Positions 1 to 9,572 are shown, numbered from the stretch's first letter. The stretch is DNA of 64,000 nucleotides from Xenorhabdus stockiae (GCF_002632825.1 NZ_NJAJ01000015.1:50886-114885), one strand, 5' to 3'. Notes: a model not told the origin generated them from the sequence alone. Numbers and translations are program-made.

Positions 1-500
1 GAAGAGATGTTATTTAACGGCAGGCGGTTAATAACATATTCATTCATCATATTGGTCATTTTCGCCATTAAATTATCAAAAGTTGTTTTTATATTTTTAT
101 TTTCCCCATTATTGAGATAATCAAAGAATGATTCATTATGGGTAAGTTCAAAAGCAGATTTAGTATTATTTTTTCTTAATGATGAGCTGTATTGTGCCCA
201 GGCGCTCCAGAAAGCGGGGTCTAATTCGAACTTTATATATAACGTTTCAAAGCTGTCTGGCTTACTGAGTGATGCCCATTGTTCTGTGAGATAAAATTTA
301 TCTTCTTTTTTTATTAACACATTGAGTGTTTGCATATAGTCCAATAACCGATGGAATCTATCTTGATAAACATTGCATAGCTGAGCAAGTTGTTCCACTG
401 TTTTGCCATCTTGAGTGCTTAAATGTAATGGCGCTTCACTGTCTACAAAAGAAAATAGAGCATTTGATTTACGATAAGCAGTAACCATTTCTAATGACAT
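1..500 (-). CDS. SAM-dependent O-methyltransferase, N-terminal part (cut by window start)
   Basis: An open frame runs without stop from an ATG at 498-500 leftwards off the window, giving about 166 residues. A good ribosome site (AAGGAG, 7 bases upstream) fixes the start. The protein reads as the winged-helix dimerisation domain of class I O-methyltransferases: a helix-turn-helix-like stretch TVEQLAQLCNVYQDRFHRLL, then a wing ending YLTEQWASL, then the family pattern of aromatic W..W, a FELTHNESFFDYL block and the start of the long linker helix. In this family these precede the Rossmann SAM-binding domain, which lies outside the window, so neither the SAM motif nor the catalytic residues can be checked. 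Such enzymes usually methylate hydroxyls of secondary metabolites. Substrate unknown; family assignment is fairly sure. Confidence 0.75.
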   Translation of the reverse strand, partial: MSLEMVTAYRKSNALFSFVDSEAPLHLSTQDGKTVEQLAQLCNVYQDRFHRLLDYMQTLNVLIKKEDKFYLTEQWASLSKPDSFETLYIKFELDPAFWSAWAQYSSSLRKNNTKSAFELTHNESFFDYLNNGENKNIKTTFDNLMAKMTNMMNEYVINRLPLNNIS

Positions 501-874
501 TATCATTCTCCTTTCTTAATTTTTAATTATATTGATTTATCTGTTTTTTAAATGCTGTTCTTTAAAGTTATTTTATCCAATCAATTATATTTTCATTATC
601 TTATAATGAATGGCAATATTCTTTTCGTGTTAAAATGAATGATATTATTCATCACTAACATCGTTAATACACCTAATTCAAATGACTTTCAATATATTGA
701 ATATTTCATTTTCCTCTGTCTTTAATATTTTATAAGGATATATTTTCATTAAATAATGATAAAAGATCAAAGTAGAATATATACTCTCCAGGCTTTAAGT
801 TGCAGACAATAAAGCTGCAACTTGAAAGGCAATAAGTATGTCTTACTGATGTTGATTGAATAATACTTCTTTTT
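501..874. other. AT-rich intergenic region, no gene seen
   Basis: No convincing gene. It holds the presumed promoter of the minus-strand methyltransferase, very AT-rich around 540-780, and a stem-loop at 797-823. A 65-codon frame antisense to part of this region lacks a ribosome site and is treated as chance. Confidence 0.5.
797..823 (-). terminator. Stem-loop downstream of the DUF4440/MFS pair
   Basis: A 9-bp perfect stem (AAGTTGCAG at 797-805 with CTGCAACTT at 815-823) with a 9-base loop lies about 50 bases past the stop of the minus-strand pair. There is no clear T-run after it, so it may be a weak terminator or an mRNA-end stabiliser. Confidence 0.35.
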
Positions 875-1276
875 TTATTCCTCAATAGCTGTTTCGTGCA
901 GATAGCGCCAGTAGGGTTGCCCCGCATGAATATCTATAATGACTGTGGACCAGCGAACCAGTGTAGTTCCTGCATTATGTTGAGTTTCGCGATAGCGGCA
1001 TATCACGCCTTCTGTGGTTTCCGCTAATGTTTCACAGGCATCTATAACAATGCGTAGCTGAGGCCGGGTGCCTATATTGTGACGAAACAGGTTTTCTACT
1101 TCAGCCAGACCGATGCTTTGGCCTTTCATTGTTACCATCCTGAAATCAGCGGGAAAACTGCCCAGTAGTTTCTTCAGCGCAGATGGATGACCTTCCCGGC
1201 CAGTAAATACCTCTTCTATCCATTGAGGAAGCTCGATTAGGCTGTGGTGAGCAATTAATTCTTTTTCTGATTGCAT
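875..1276 (-). CDS. DUF4440/SnoaL-like small protein
   Basis: A 133-residue cytosolic protein with no signal peptide or membrane segment. The alternation of a helical N-terminus (LIAHHSLIELPQWIEEVFTG) with later beta-strands such as GVICRYRETQ and TTLVRWSTVII fits the NTF2-like cone fold of DUF4440 proteins, which often resemble steroid isomerases or polyketide cyclases but mostly have no known activity. It starts inside the 3' end of the upstream MFS transporter gene (22-bp overlap), so the two are translationally coupled and probably act together. Function cannot be stated; the fold assignment is by resemblance only. Confidence 0.55.
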   Translation of the reverse strand: MQSEKELIAHHSLIELPQWIEEVFTGREGHPSALKKLLGSFPADFRMVTMKGQSIGLAEVENLFRHNIGTRPQLRIVIDACETLAETTEGVICRYRETQHNAGTTLVRWSTVIIDIHAGQPYWRYLHETAIEE

Positions 1277-2622
1277 ACGGACTCCGTTTTTTGACTGAGT
1301 TGAATGAGCTTTAGCAGGGGAAGTAGTCCTAACCCGGCGGCAATAAGGAATGTGAAATGGTAAGCGGATGTCGTGGTAGTTTGCTGTTGTAGCAGATTAA
1401 AGAGCAGTGTAAAAACCGCAGCGCCGATGCTGAATGACATCTGGCGGTTGAGGTTCCAGACAGTGCTGGCGCGGGCCAGATGTTCCCCCTCAAAATCCAG
1501 CATCGCAGTAGTCTGAGCGGTATTGGTTGAAATACCTCCGCCAATTCCCATCAGCAAGTAAGCAGCAACAAGCAAGAGTAACTCATGTTCCGACCCGACC
1601 AGCGTCAGCAATACGATCCCCCCGGCGTGCAATATCAGGCCAGTACAGAATAGTCGGGCAGCGCCAATGTGATTATAGAGATGACCGCAAGCTACCATGG
1701 CACAGAATGATCCACCCGCGAACAATATCATCAAAAGCCCGGTTTCACTGGCTGTCCAGCCAATCACCTGCTGGAGAAAGAAAATATTGAGTAGATTCAC
1801 ACCGGTAAATATGCCCGGTACAGCATAGTAAACTAAGACAGAGAAGCGCATGCGGTTATTGCGCAACACATTCAGGTCGAGAATTGGGTGCTCTATGTTG
1901 CGAGCATGTCTGACGTAGAGCAGGCTAAATAAAATGCCAATTCCGGCTAAGGTGAGGGGGAGCCACGGACTGGTAGAACCCGCATACAGTGACATGCCAA
2001 ACAGCAGTGCAGTAAGTGCCAGACTCACCAATAATAGTCCTATGAGATCCGGTCGGCGGGCGGTGGTTTTTTCCTCTTTGATCCACAATATTGCCAGTAA
2101 TGCCGTGATGAGACTGAAAGGGATATTGCAGAGAAATACCCAGCGCCAAGAAAAGTGATCCACGATAACTCCGCCAGCACCGGGAGAAATAGCCGGTGCA
2201 ATTAGCGCGACAGCCATAATCAGCGTCGATACTTTTGCGCGTTCATCTTTTTTAAACAGGCCAAAGGTGAGTGCCTGACCTACCGGGATCAATAAGCCAC
2301 CGCCTATTCCCTGAATAAATCGAAACAGGATCAATGACACAAAATCGTTGGATAACCCTGATAGTAAAGCCCCTACAGAAAATATTGCCATGGAAGCTGC
2401 CATGGTCAATCTGGCACCCAGATGACTGGCAAGCCAGGTACTGAGTGGAATAATGAGCGTCAACCCCAGAATATAGCTGTTTGCTACCCAGGCCACACTA
2501 GATTCAGAAATGTTGAGTTCGTGGGAAATATTAGGCAATGCAATCGCTGACATAAAAATATTTATGCAGTCAATGAAAAAGCCAGCTAAAAAAATAAAGG
2601 CAATACGATAGCGATATGTCAT
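1255..2622 (-). CDS. MFS multidrug-type exporter, DHA2-like
   Basis: A 455-residue integral inner-membrane protein with many hydrophobic segments, consistent with 12-14 helices. It has the typical N-terminal half of drug:H+ antiporters: ALPNISHELN then WVANSYILGLTLIIPLSTWL in helices 1-2, and the glycine-rich RFIQGIGGGLLIPVGQALTF of helix 4 followed by motif C-like ALIAPAISPGAGG. Such pumps export drugs or secondary metabolites using the proton gradient. The gene overlaps the following DUF4440 gene and is divergent from a LysR regulator with a 90-bp gap, the classic arrangement of a regulator controlling its adjacent exporter. The ATG at 2620-2622 has upstream GGAGGATAAA as ribosome site. Substrate unknown. 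Confidence 0.8.
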   Translation of the reverse strand: MTYRYRIAFIFLAGFFIDCINIFMSAIALPNISHELNISESSVAWVANSYILGLTLIIPLSTWLASHLGARLTMAASMAIFSVGALLSGLSNDFVSLILFRFIQGIGGGLLIPVGQALTFGLFKKDERAKVSTLIMAVALIAPAISPGAGGVIVDHFSWRWVFLCNIPFSLITALLAILWIKEEKTTARRPDLIGLLLVSLALTALLFGMSLYAGSTSPWLPLTLAGIGILFSLLYVRHARNIEHPILDLNVLRNNRMRFSVLVYYAVPGIFTGVNLLNIFFLQQVIGWTASETGLLMILFAGGSFCAMVACGHLYNHIGAARLFCTGLILHAGGIVLLTLVGSEHELLLLVAAYLLMGIGGGISTNTAQTTAMLDFEGEHLARASTVWNLNRQMSFSIGAAVFTLLFNLLQQQTTTTSAYHFTFLIAAGLGLLPLLKLIQLSQKTESVCNQKKN

Positions 2623-2712
2623 TTTATCCTCCAGTTTGGAGTCTAATTTGGCTTGCTCGGTAGTGTCGATTAGATTAAATTGAACTCAGTGTTTACTAAT
2701 ATTTAACAATCT

Positions 2713-3606
2713 ATGGTTTTTAATCACTTAAACCGAATTCAAACGTTTCTTGCGGTAGTAGATTGTGGGTCATTCACTCTTGCTGCAAAACGGCTTTTCA
2801 TTAGCAAAGCGATGGCGAGTATTCATGTGAAATCGTTGGAGGAAGTGCTGAATGTGCCGCTGCTTATTCGCAACACACGAGGCATCACTCTGACAGAAGC
2901 CGGTGAAGTCCTATATAAGGATTTTCGGGAAATATTTTCTAATATTCAGACATCTATTGAAAACATATCTGACATTCATCGTTCTTTGTCCGGAACTCTG
3001 AGTATTACATCCACGGCGGAATTTGGTGCACAATTTTTACTGCCGTTAATTGGTGAGTTTTGCAAACTTCATCCAAATTTAGGCATCAATTATTACGCTG
3101 ATTCATCACTGAATGATTTAATTTCAGAACGGTTTGATCTGGCAATTCGCTTAGGGACTTTACGTGACTCGACTTTAAGAAGCAGAAAACTGGGTAATTA
3201 TGCCATTGTTATGGTGACCTCATCAGAGTGGTTAAAAAATAATCCTGTTAAATCCCTTGATGATTTAAATGCTGTGCAGTGGATTGCTAACAGTAACTTA
3301 CAGGCACCAACACAGTGGACTTTACGCAACGATAAAAAGGAAGAATTCGAATTTCGTGCTATGGCCCGGTTTCACTCTAATTCAGCCTCAGCTATTAAGA
3401 CGATGGTGTATTCCGGACTCGGTGTAGCCATTCTGCCGGAGTGGATGGTGAAAGAGGAAATTGCGAAAGGGGAGCTGATCCAGTTGTTTCCTGACTATAC
3501 ATTGCCCAAGCAGGACATCACGATTGTGTTTGCCGGTGATCATCGTATTCGCCTCAAATGCCGCGTTTTTATTGATTATCTGATACAGAATTTGCATTTT
3601 AATTAA
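2713..3606 (+). CDS. LysR-family transcriptional regulator
   Basis: A 297-residue LysR-type protein. The N-terminal winged helix-turn-helix (NRIQTFLAVVDCGSFTLAAK through ITLTEAGEVLYKDF, residues about 6-70) is followed by a substrate-binding domain with strands such as GTLSITSTAEFG and a C-terminal GLGVAILPEWM, the usual end of the effector domain. Length is normal for the family. It is transcribed away from the MFS/DUF4440 pair, so it most likely controls that pair and itself from the 90-bp spacer, which contains AT-rich interrupted dyads as expected for LysR sites. The inducer is not predictable. Confidence 0.8.
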   Translation: MVFNHLNRIQTFLAVVDCGSFTLAAKRLFISKAMASIHVKSLEEVLNVPLLIRNTRGITLTEAGEVLYKDFREIFSNIQTSIENISDIHRSLSGTLSITSTAEFGAQFLLPLIGEFCKLHPNLGINYYADSSLNDLISERFDLAIRLGTLRDSTLRSRKLGNYAIVMVTSSEWLKNNPVKSLDDLNAVQWIANSNLQAPTQWTLRNDKKEEFEFRAMARFHSNSASAIKTMVYSGLGVAILPEWMVKEEIAKGELIQLFPDYTLPKQDITIVFAGDHRIRLKCRVFIDYLIQNLHFN

Positions 3607-3684
3607 GCTGATTTTTAAGCACTAATTTATCCTTTTTAAGGATATGCTGTATTTCACTCTGAATCCCTGTAGTGGCAGCTATGG

Positions 3685-3724
3685 TTGCCCGTAAGAACAA
3701 GAATCGAATCGTTCTTATGGGCAA
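3685..3724. terminator. Bidirectional terminator between lysR-type gene and yhiN
   Basis: Arms TTGCCCGTAAGAAC (3685-3698) and GTTCTTATGGGCAA (3711-3724) pair over 14 bp with one mismatch and a 12-base loop. It lies between two convergent genes and can serve both. Confidence 0.6.
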
Positions 3725-3747
3725 AATTTATTACCAACAGATAAATG

Positions 3748-4950
3748 TTATTGTCTTTCCACAGTCACCAGTGCCTGCGCACAGGCCCAGGCTGAACTCC
3801 ATGCCCATTGGAAATTATATCCGCCAAGCCAGCCGGTGACGTCGACAACTTCACCGATAAAATACAATCCCTTCACCTTATGGGACTCCATTGTTTTCGA
3901 TGACAGCTCATTAGTGTCTACGCCACCAAGAGTTACCTCTGCGGTGCGATATCCCTCAGTACCATTTGGCTGTACCTGCCAGCATTGCAGGGTAGTGACC
4001 AGATCTTTTTTCTGTGCTGAATTGAGCTGTTTCAGAGAGAGTTCTGGTAGCTGACCAAGAGATTGCAGGCACTCCACCAGACGTTTTGGCAACAGTTTGG
4101 CAAGGGTGTTTTTCAGGCTTTGGTTAGGGTGGGATTCACGCTCCTGAGTTAAGAAGTCATCCAAGTCGATATTCGGAAGTAAGTTAATACTCACATATTC
4201 ACCGGGCTGCCAATAGCTGGAGATCTGCAAAATAGCGGGGCCGGAAAGTCCGCGGTGAGTAAACAGGATATTTTCCCTGAACACCGTTCCGTCCTGTGCG
4301 GTAACAACGGAAGGGACCGCCACACCGGAGAGAGTTTGAAGCTGTTCCAGCAATGGCTTGTGTAGGGTAAAAGGAACTAAGGCGGCACGAGTTGGCAGGA
4401 TATTAAGATCGAATTGTTCCGCAATGCGATAACCGAAAGGAGAGGCACCTAAACCGGGCATAGATAATCCGCCAGAAGCCACTACAAGTGAGTGTGCGCT
4501 CACTTTTTTCCCTGATGCAGTAATTTCGAACTTCTGCTCATGTTTCTCTATCTGAGTGACTTCACTGCGTAAGCGAATTGTAACCTGGCCCGCTTCGCAC
4601 TCTTTCAAAAGAAGGTCAATAATCTGCTGAGCTGAGTCATCGCAAAAAAGCTGCCCTAAAGTTTTTTCATGGTAGGCAATACCATGACGCTGCACCAAGT
4701 CAATAAAATCCCATTGTGTATAGCGAGCAAGTGCTGACTTACAAAAGTGCGGATTGGCTGAAAGGAAGGCTGCGGGTTCGGCATATATATTGGTAAAATT
4801 ACAGCGTCCGCCCCCGGACATTAAAATTTTGCGGCCTGCTTTTTTACCATTATCCAGTACCAGAACACTTAGCCCTGACTGTCCGGCCTGTGCTGCGCAA
4901 AACAAGCCAGCCGCGCCAGCACCAATAATTACTACATCAAATTTTTCCAT
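3748..4950 (-). CDS. yhiN: YhiN/BaiN-family flavoprotein (NAD(P)/FAD-dependent oxidoreductase)
   Basis: A homologue of E. coli YhiN. The N-terminal dinucleotide-binding loop VVIIGAGAAGLFCAAQAGQS is followed by GRKILMSGGGRCNFTN, the hallmark of the HI0933/BaiN family, and the C-terminus has GGVDTNELSSKTMESHKVKG and GGYNFQWAWSSAW. It is a cytosolic flavoprotein; the family includes bile-acid reductases and a proposed tRNA-related role, but the physiological substrate in enterobacteria is unsettled. I place the start at the ATG at 4948-4950, which gives the MEKFDVVIIG beginning seen in relatives; the frame extends 21 codons further upstream without a ribosome site. It diverges from pitA, as in E. 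coli. Confidence 0.85.
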   Translation of the reverse strand: MEKFDVVIIGAGAAGLFCAAQAGQSGLSVLVLDNGKKAGRKILMSGGGRCNFTNIYAEPAAFLSANPHFCKSALARYTQWDFIDLVQRHGIAYHEKTLGQLFCDDSAQQIIDLLLKECEAGQVTIRLRSEVTQIEKHEQKFEITASGKKVSAHSLVVASGGLSMPGLGASPFGYRIAEQFDLNILPTRAALVPFTLHKPLLEQLQTLSGVAVPSVVTAQDGTVFRENILFTHRGLSGPAILQISSYWQPGEYVSINLLPNIDLDDFLTQERESHPNQSLKNTLAKLLPKRLVECLQSLGQLPELSLKQLNSAQKKDLVTTLQCWQVQPNGTEGYRTAEVTLGGVDTNELSSKTMESHKVKGLYFIGEVVDVTGWLGGYNFQWAWSSAWACAQALVTVERQ

Positions 4951-5271
4951 TCGTTTGCTATCTCTATACTTGCAGAATAACTTTCTTGCCGGATTATTTT
5001 TCAGGAAATACACTTCATTGTGGAGGGACTATCTGCTAAATGCAGAGAAAAATAAGTACTTGGTTGAACTTTTATTATGGCAGGCCATTTTTCATCAAAA
5101 AAATATAAAAAGATAAAAATCCCATAATTTTTTGATTTTTATGAGAAAAGTAAATCATTCGCTGCCGGTTTATTGTCATTAAATCAAAAAAAGGTCATAT
5201 TTCTCTTTTCCCGCCAGCGTTTGTCACTGATAATGCGCCGCGTTCATGTCCTACTAACTGGCTTAACGTTT

Positions 5272-6762
5272 ATGCTACATCTGTTTACTGGCCTGGATTT
5301 TTATACCGGCCTTATGTTAGTACTTGCTCTGTTGTTTGTGCTTTTTTATGAAGCCATCAATGGGTTTCATGATACCGCAAATGCAGTAGCAACTGTTATT
5401 TATACCCGCGCTATGCGCTCGCAATTTGCTGTTGTCATGGCAGGGGTTTTTAACTTTTTTGGTGTTCTACTTGGTGGATTAAGTGTCGCTTATGCGATTG
5501 TTCATCTATTACCTACAGATCTCCTACTGAATGTCAGCTCAAGCCATGGTTTGGCGATGGTCTTTTCCATGCTGCTGGCGGCAATTATCTGGAATCTGGG
5601 CACATGGTATTTCGGGATCCCGGCATCCAGCTCTCATACGTTGATTGGTTCTATTATCGGGATTGGCCTGACCAACGCGATAGTGACCAGCTCTTCTGTT
5701 GTTGATGCGCTGAATATTCCGAAGATGATACAGATTTTTATGTCCTTGATTCTGTCTCCTATGATTGGTTTGGTGATCGCGGGAGCGATGGTCTTTTTAC
5801 TGCGCCGTTACTGGAGTGGTACTAAAAAGCGCCGTCGTATCCACATGACGCCGGCTGAACGTGAAAAGCAGGATGGTAAACGTAAACCACCATTCTGGAC
5901 ACGAACAGCTCTGATCCTTTCTGCTGTTGGTGTGAGTTTTTCTCATGGCGCCAATGATGGCCAGAAAGGGATTGGTCTGATCATGCTGGTACTGATTGGT
6001 GTCGCGCCTGCTGGCTTTGTTGTGAATATGAACTCAACAAGCTATGACATTGCTCGTACCCATGATGCTGTTGTGCATTTGCAGCAGTATTATGAGCATC
6101 ATGAACCTGCGCTTACTCATGCAATTGAGCTGACTCCGGCTATATCTCCGGTTGAAGATCAACTGGATATGAATTTCCACTGTGATAATTCACGGGCATT
6201 GGATGTGCTGAATACCACGGAAACAATGCTGGGAAGCATTCAGAATTATAGTGAGCTGAATCCTGATCAACGTAACAGCATGCGTCGCATGTTGATGTGT
6301 ATTGCTGATACAGCAAGTGCTGTGGCTAAATTGCCAGAAACTAGCATGGAAGATGCACGTTTCCTGCATAAATTGCGTAAAGATCTGCTGAATACCGTTG
6401 AATATGCACCAATGTGGATAATCATCGCGGTGGCGCTGGCACTGTCTCTGGGCACAATGGTTGGCTGGAAACGTGTTGCTGTCACTATTGGTGAAAAAAT
6501 CGGTAAAAAAGGCATGACTTATGCTCAGGGGGTTTCCGCTCAGGTGACTGCCGCAGTATCGATTGGGGTTGCTAGTTATACGGGGATGCCGGTATCGACG
6601 ACACAGGTTCTTTCTTCTGCGGTCGCAGGTACAATGCTGGTTGATGGTGGTGGTGTTCAAAGTAAGACTATCAAAAATATCATGCTGGCGTGGGTACTGA
6701 CATTGCCGATTTCAATTGCCCTGTCAGGCTGCCTGTATTGGATTGCTCTGCAATTGATCTAA
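5272..6762 (+). CDS. pitA: Low-affinity inorganic phosphate transporter PitA
   Basis: A homologue of E. coli PitA, an inner-membrane symporter that takes up metal-phosphate complexes with protons. The protein starting [10 protein letters not shown] (about 496 residues) matches the E. coli length of 499 and beginning. The frame is open 33 codons upstream, but that segment is not PitA-like. The two Pit signatures are visible: [20 protein letters not shown] near the N-terminus and [14 protein letters not shown] in the second half, with hydrophobic segments on both sides of a long polar loop (about residues 185-400). In the C-terminal motif GMPVSTTQ the usual histidine after STT is glutamine, which is odd. 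Divergent from yhiN and followed by a good terminator. Confidence 0.93.
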   Translation: MLHLFTGLDFYTGLMLVLALLFVLFYEAINGFHDTANAVATVIYTRAMRSQFAVVMAGVFNFFGVLLGGLSVAYAIVHLLPTDLLLNVSSSHGLAMVFSMLLAAIIWNLGTWYFGIPASSSHTLIGSIIGIGLTNAIVTSSSVVDALNIPKMIQIFMSLILSPMIGLVIAGAMVFLLRRYWSGTKKRRRIHMTPAEREKQDGKRKPPFWTRTALILSAVGVSFSHGANDGQKGIGLIMLVLIGVAPAGFVVNMNSTSYDIARTHDAVVHLQQYYEHHEPALTHAIELTPAISPVEDQLDMNFHCDNSRALDVLNTTETMLGSIQNYSELNPDQRNSMRRMLMCIADTASAVAKLPETSMEDARFLHKLRKDLLNTVEYAPMWIIIAVALALSLGTMVGWKRVAVTIGEKIGKKGMTYAQGVSAQVTAAVSIGVASYTGMPVSTTQVLSSAVAGTMLVDGGGVQSKTIKNIMLAWVLTLPISIALSGCLYWIALQLI

Positions 6763-6774
6763 GCTTAAGTTTTT

Positions 6775-6814
6775 AAAAAGGGTTGGCAGCGATATCAGCA
6801 GCTCAACCCTTTTT
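6775..6814 (+). terminator. Rho-independent terminator of pitA
   Basis: AAAAAGGGTTG (6775-6785) pairs with CAACCCTTTTT (6804-6814) around an 18-base loop, followed by ATT. It starts 12 bases after the pitA stop and, being symmetrical, may also stop uspB transcription. Confidence 0.75.
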
Positions 6815-6858
6815 ATTGCCACTTTTTATTTTCAACTCGCTTTCCCTCTCTGTTGTTA

Positions 6859-7191
6859 TCAGACTATCGCTATTCCTACCAGACACAGTAAGACAATCCC
6901 ACATAACACTTTCGTCAATATAAACTGCTTACGCAGCCTTTCGCAGAAAAAGATGACATCATCATTGTGATGGTTGAGATAGCTTTGTGTGTTAATGTAG
7001 CGTACCAGCCGCATTTGTTTACTGAATTGGCCATTACCAGTAAAAAAACCATTCCCATCAATGGCTTGATATAGCATCGGATCTGCCTGACGCAGAATAA
7101 ATAATAAAGCCCGTAGTGAAGAAATGTAACGTAATATATTGATAATACAGATAATGCAAATTGCCCAGAAGAATGCAAGCATACTGAACAT
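6859..7191 (-). CDS. uspB: Universal stress protein B
   Basis: A homologue of E. coli UspB (111 residues; here 110). It is an inner-membrane protein with two hydrophobic segments, residues about 4-24 (AFFWAICIICIINILRYI) and 93-110 (VLCGIVLLCLVGIAIV), flanking a polar cytosolic loop containing the conserved SSLRALL, DP(M/L)LYQ, GFFTG and RLVRYI motifs. UspB is induced in stationary phase under sigma-S in E. coli and affects ethanol tolerance; its biochemical role is unknown. Divergent from uspA as in E. coli, sharing a 338-bp control region. A second frame over the same DNA is a shadow. Confidence 0.92.
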   Translation of the reverse strand: MFSMLAFFWAICIICIINILRYISSLRALLFILRQADPMLYQAIDGNGFFTGNGQFSKQMRLVRYINTQSYLNHHNDDVIFFCERLRKQFILTKVLCGIVLLCLVGIAIV

Positions 7192-7529
7192 ATTCCCCCC
7201 TCCTTAGAGTGGCAACGGGATATTGTGTATGGATTAAGAATTTATCTGAAAAGGTAGCAATGTAAATAGTCACAGTATTAAATTTTAGGAGGAAATGGCT
7301 TATTAGAAAAGCCAAATGATATTGAAAAATGGCCTCAGTATCAGAGATAAAATGTTTAATACAGTTATGGTATTGAAAGCAGATATCTTTTCTTTCAACT
7401 GGTTAACTAAATAAAGTAACAAGTTGTGATCACGACGACACTCAAAAGAGGCGTCAAGCAGTTATAGTATAAGTATAAAATCATGGCGTTTAATGCCGCC
7501 AATCCATTTTATGGAAGGAGTTCACTTAT
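7192..7529. promoter_or_regulatory. Divergent control region of uspB and uspA
   Basis: No gene of useful size. It must contain the back-to-back promoters of uspB (left) and uspA (right). AT-rich stretches such as TATAGTATAAGTATAAAA at about 7460-7480 could supply a uspA -10 element, but I cannot place the start site. A strong AGGAGG site at about 7287 precedes a three-codon mini-frame (ATG GCT TAT stop) that repeats the first three codons of uspA. Confidence 0.5.
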
Positions 7530-7961
7530 ATGGCTTATAAACATATTCTTGTAGCAGTTGATCTATCTCCAGAAAGCAGGGTCTTGGTGGATAAAGCGGT
7601 TTCTTTGGCAAGGCCATACAATGCTAAGGTTTCCTTGATCCATGTTGATGTAAATTACTCTGATTTATACACCGGCCTGATAGATGTCAATCTTGGTGAT
7701 ATGCAGGCACGCATCGCAGATGAAACTCGTAACTCCCTGAAAGAACTGTCAGAGAATTCAAGCTATGAAATTCAGGAAACGCTGAGTGGTAGTGGTGATT
7801 TAGGGCAAGTACTTGTTGATGCGATTAAGCAATATGATATGGATCTCGTTGTCTGTGGTCATCATCAGGATTTTTGGAGCAAGCTGATGTCATCAGCTCG
7901 TCAGCTCATTAACACCGTCCATGTTGATATGCTTATCGTTCCGTTGCGTGAAGAAGATTAA
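7530..7961 (+). CDS. uspA: Universal stress protein A
   Basis: A 143-residue cytosolic protein of the UspA family (E. coli UspA has 144). It begins [23 protein letters not shown] and has the family's alternating strand-helix pattern, with [20 protein letters not shown] in the middle and the C-terminal core [16 protein letters not shown]...[13 protein letters not shown]. Like E. coli UspA it lacks the G-2x-G-9x-G(S/T) ATP-binding loop, having GHHQDFWSK instead, so it belongs to the non-ATP-binding subgroup. It protects growth-arrested cells under many stresses. A clear ribosome site (AAGGAG) precedes the ATG, and a strong terminator follows, so it is monocistronic. Confidence 0.94.
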   Translation: MAYKHILVAVDLSPESRVLVDKAVSLARPYNAKVSLIHVDVNYSDLYTGLIDVNLGDMQARIADETRNSLKELSENSSYEIQETLSGSGDLGQVLVDAIKQYDMDLVVCGHHQDFWSKLMSSARQLINTVHVDMLIVPLREED

Positions 7962-7988
7962 TATTCTGCCGAAAACTTATTCTATGGA

Positions 7989-8017
7989 ATCGCCTGCTCA
8001 TTGCAGGCGATTTTTTT
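7989..8017 (+). terminator. Rho-independent terminator of uspA
   Basis: A perfect 9-bp stem (ATCGCCTGC 7989-7997, GCAGGCGAT 8003-8011) with a 5-base loop and an immediate T-run. Confidence 0.85.
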
Positions 8018-8228
8018 GCTTGTGCAAAGTATAAGGTGCTTTAAAAAGCTTTTTATTTAGAAAATAAAAAATTTATTTTCAACAAAATTAATAAAAATAG
8101 TTATTGAAATTCAATCATAAAATAGTGGTATATTCAGAAAGCAAACCGTAATTACCTCACATTTTCGACAAAAAATAACAAAGGAAATGGGGAGGGCATC
8201 ACATCTGAATGTATAAAGGAAGCTATAA

Positions 8229-9572
8229 ATGAATGTACCATCATCTTTAGTCTCATTTCTTGAATCTGTTCAGTCTCACAATCCACATCAACCAGAATAT
8301 TTACAGGCAGTAAGAGAAGTATTGACCTCTCTCTGGCCTTTTCTTGAGCGCAATCCGCAATATCGTGAACAGGGGTTATTAGAGCGTTTGGTTGAACCAG
8401 AAAGAGTTATTCAATTTCGCGTTAGCTGGGTTGATGATCAGGGAAAGGTTCAGGTAAACCGCGCATGGCGGGTACAGTTCAATTCGGCCATCGGGCCATT
8501 TAAAGGCGGGATGCGTTTTCACCCTTCCGTTAACCTCTCTATTCTGAAGTTTCTCGGTTTTGAGCAAACATTGAAAAATGCTCTGACAACATTACCGATG
8601 GGCGGTGCAAAAGGCGGCTCTGATTTCGATCCTAAAGGGAAAAGTCAGGGAGAGATTATGCGTTTTTGTCAGGCATTAATGACAGAGTTGTATCGCCATC
8701 TGGGGCCTGATACTGATGTTCCTGCCGGAGATATCGGAGTTGGTGGCCGGGAAGTGGCTTTTATGACCGGGATGATGAAAAAGTTATCCAACAACACGGC
8801 CTGTGTTTTCACGGGTAAAGAGCTCTCTTTTGGTGGCAGTTTGATCCGGCCGGAAGCGACGGGCTATGGTCTGGTTTATTTCATTCATGCGATGCTGAAA
8901 CGTCATGGTATGGCGCTGGATGGTATGCGGGTATCGGTTTCGGGAGCGGGAAATGTCGCTCAATATACCATCGAAAAATGTCTGGAACTGGGGGCTAAAG
9001 TGGTGACGGTATCCGATTCCGGCGGTACTGTTCTGGATGAAGAAGGATTCACTTCAGAGAAACTGGCTCATCTGGAAGAGATTAAAAATAAACGTTATGG
9101 GCGTGTTGAGGATTATGCCAAAGAACGTGGGCTGACTTTCCTTAAAGGGCAAAACCCGTGGTCAGTGCCTGTAGATATCGCTCTGCCTTGCGCGACACAG
9201 AATGAGCTGCATCTGGAAGATGCAAAAATACTGATTCAGAATGGTGTGAAATTGGTAGCAGAAGGAGCCAACATGCCGGCAACTATCGCAGCTACTGATG
9301 CTTTCCTTGAAGCCGGTGTTCTGTTTGCGCCGGGTAAGGCCGCTAATGCGGGAGGTGTAGCCACTTCCGGCCTGGAAATGTCGCAGAATGCGATACGACA
9401 GAACTGGAAAGCAGAAAAAGTGGATATCCGCTTACATCACATCATGCTCGATATTCACCAATCCTGTGTGGAATATGGTGGAGAAGGCAAACAGATCAAC
9501 TATGTACAGGGTGCGAATATAGCGGGCTTTGTGAAAGTTGCTGATGCCATGCTGGCGCAAGGTATTTTGTAA
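8229..9572 (+). CDS. gdhA: NADP-specific glutamate dehydrogenase
   Basis: A 447-residue enzyme, the usual length of hexameric bacterial GdhA, converting 2-oxoglutarate plus ammonium to glutamate with NADPH. Visible motifs: FKGGMRFHPSVNLSILKFLG, the active-site lysine region LPMGGAKGGSDFDPKGKS, the catalytic aspartate segment PAGDIGVGGREVAFM, and the Rossmann loop VSGAGNVAQYTIE of the coenzyme domain. The C-terminus VKVADAMLAQG(I/V)L is typical. The ATG at 8229 has GGAAGC upstream. The upstream 217 bp holds its promoter. In E. coli gdhA sits elsewhere, so its place between uspA and the peptide cluster is specific to this lineage. Its terminator is duplicated 1.2 kb downstream. Confidence 0.96.
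   Translation: MNVPSSLVSFLESVQSHNPHQPEYLQAVREVLTSLWPFLERNPQYREQGLLERLVEPERVIQFRVSWVDDQGKVQVNRAWRVQFNSAIGPFKGGMRFHPSVNLSILKFLGFEQTLKNALTTLPMGGAKGGSDFDPKGKSQGEIMRFCQALMTELYRHLGPDTDVPAGDIGVGGREVAFMTGMMKKLSNNTACVFTGKELSFGGSLIRPEATGYGLVYFIHAMLKRHGMALDGMRVSVSGAGNVAQYTIEKCLELGAKVVTVSDSGGTVLDEEGFTSEKLAHLEEIKNKRYGRVEDYAKERGLTFLKGQNPWSVPVDIALPCATQNELHLEDAKILIQNGVKLVAEGANMPATIAATDAFLEAGVLFAPGKAANAGGVATSGLEMSQNAIRQNWKAEKVDIRLHHIMLDIHQSCVEYGGEGKQINYVQGANIAGFVKVADAMLAQGIL

Noticed and set aside
730..927. 65-codon minus-strand frame
   Set aside because: No ribosome site, overlaps the DUF4440 gene and has no protein-like pattern.
3836..5116. Plus-strand frames over yhiN
   Set aside because: Antisense shadows of a clear flavoprotein gene.
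6190..6660. 156-codon minus-strand frame inside pitA
   Set aside because: Low-complexity antisense reading of PitA with many histidines and threonines; no start signal.
7285..7300. AGGAGG followed by ATG GCT TAT stop upstream of uspA
   Set aside because: A three-codon frame is too short to call a gene; resemblance to the first uspA codons may be chance.
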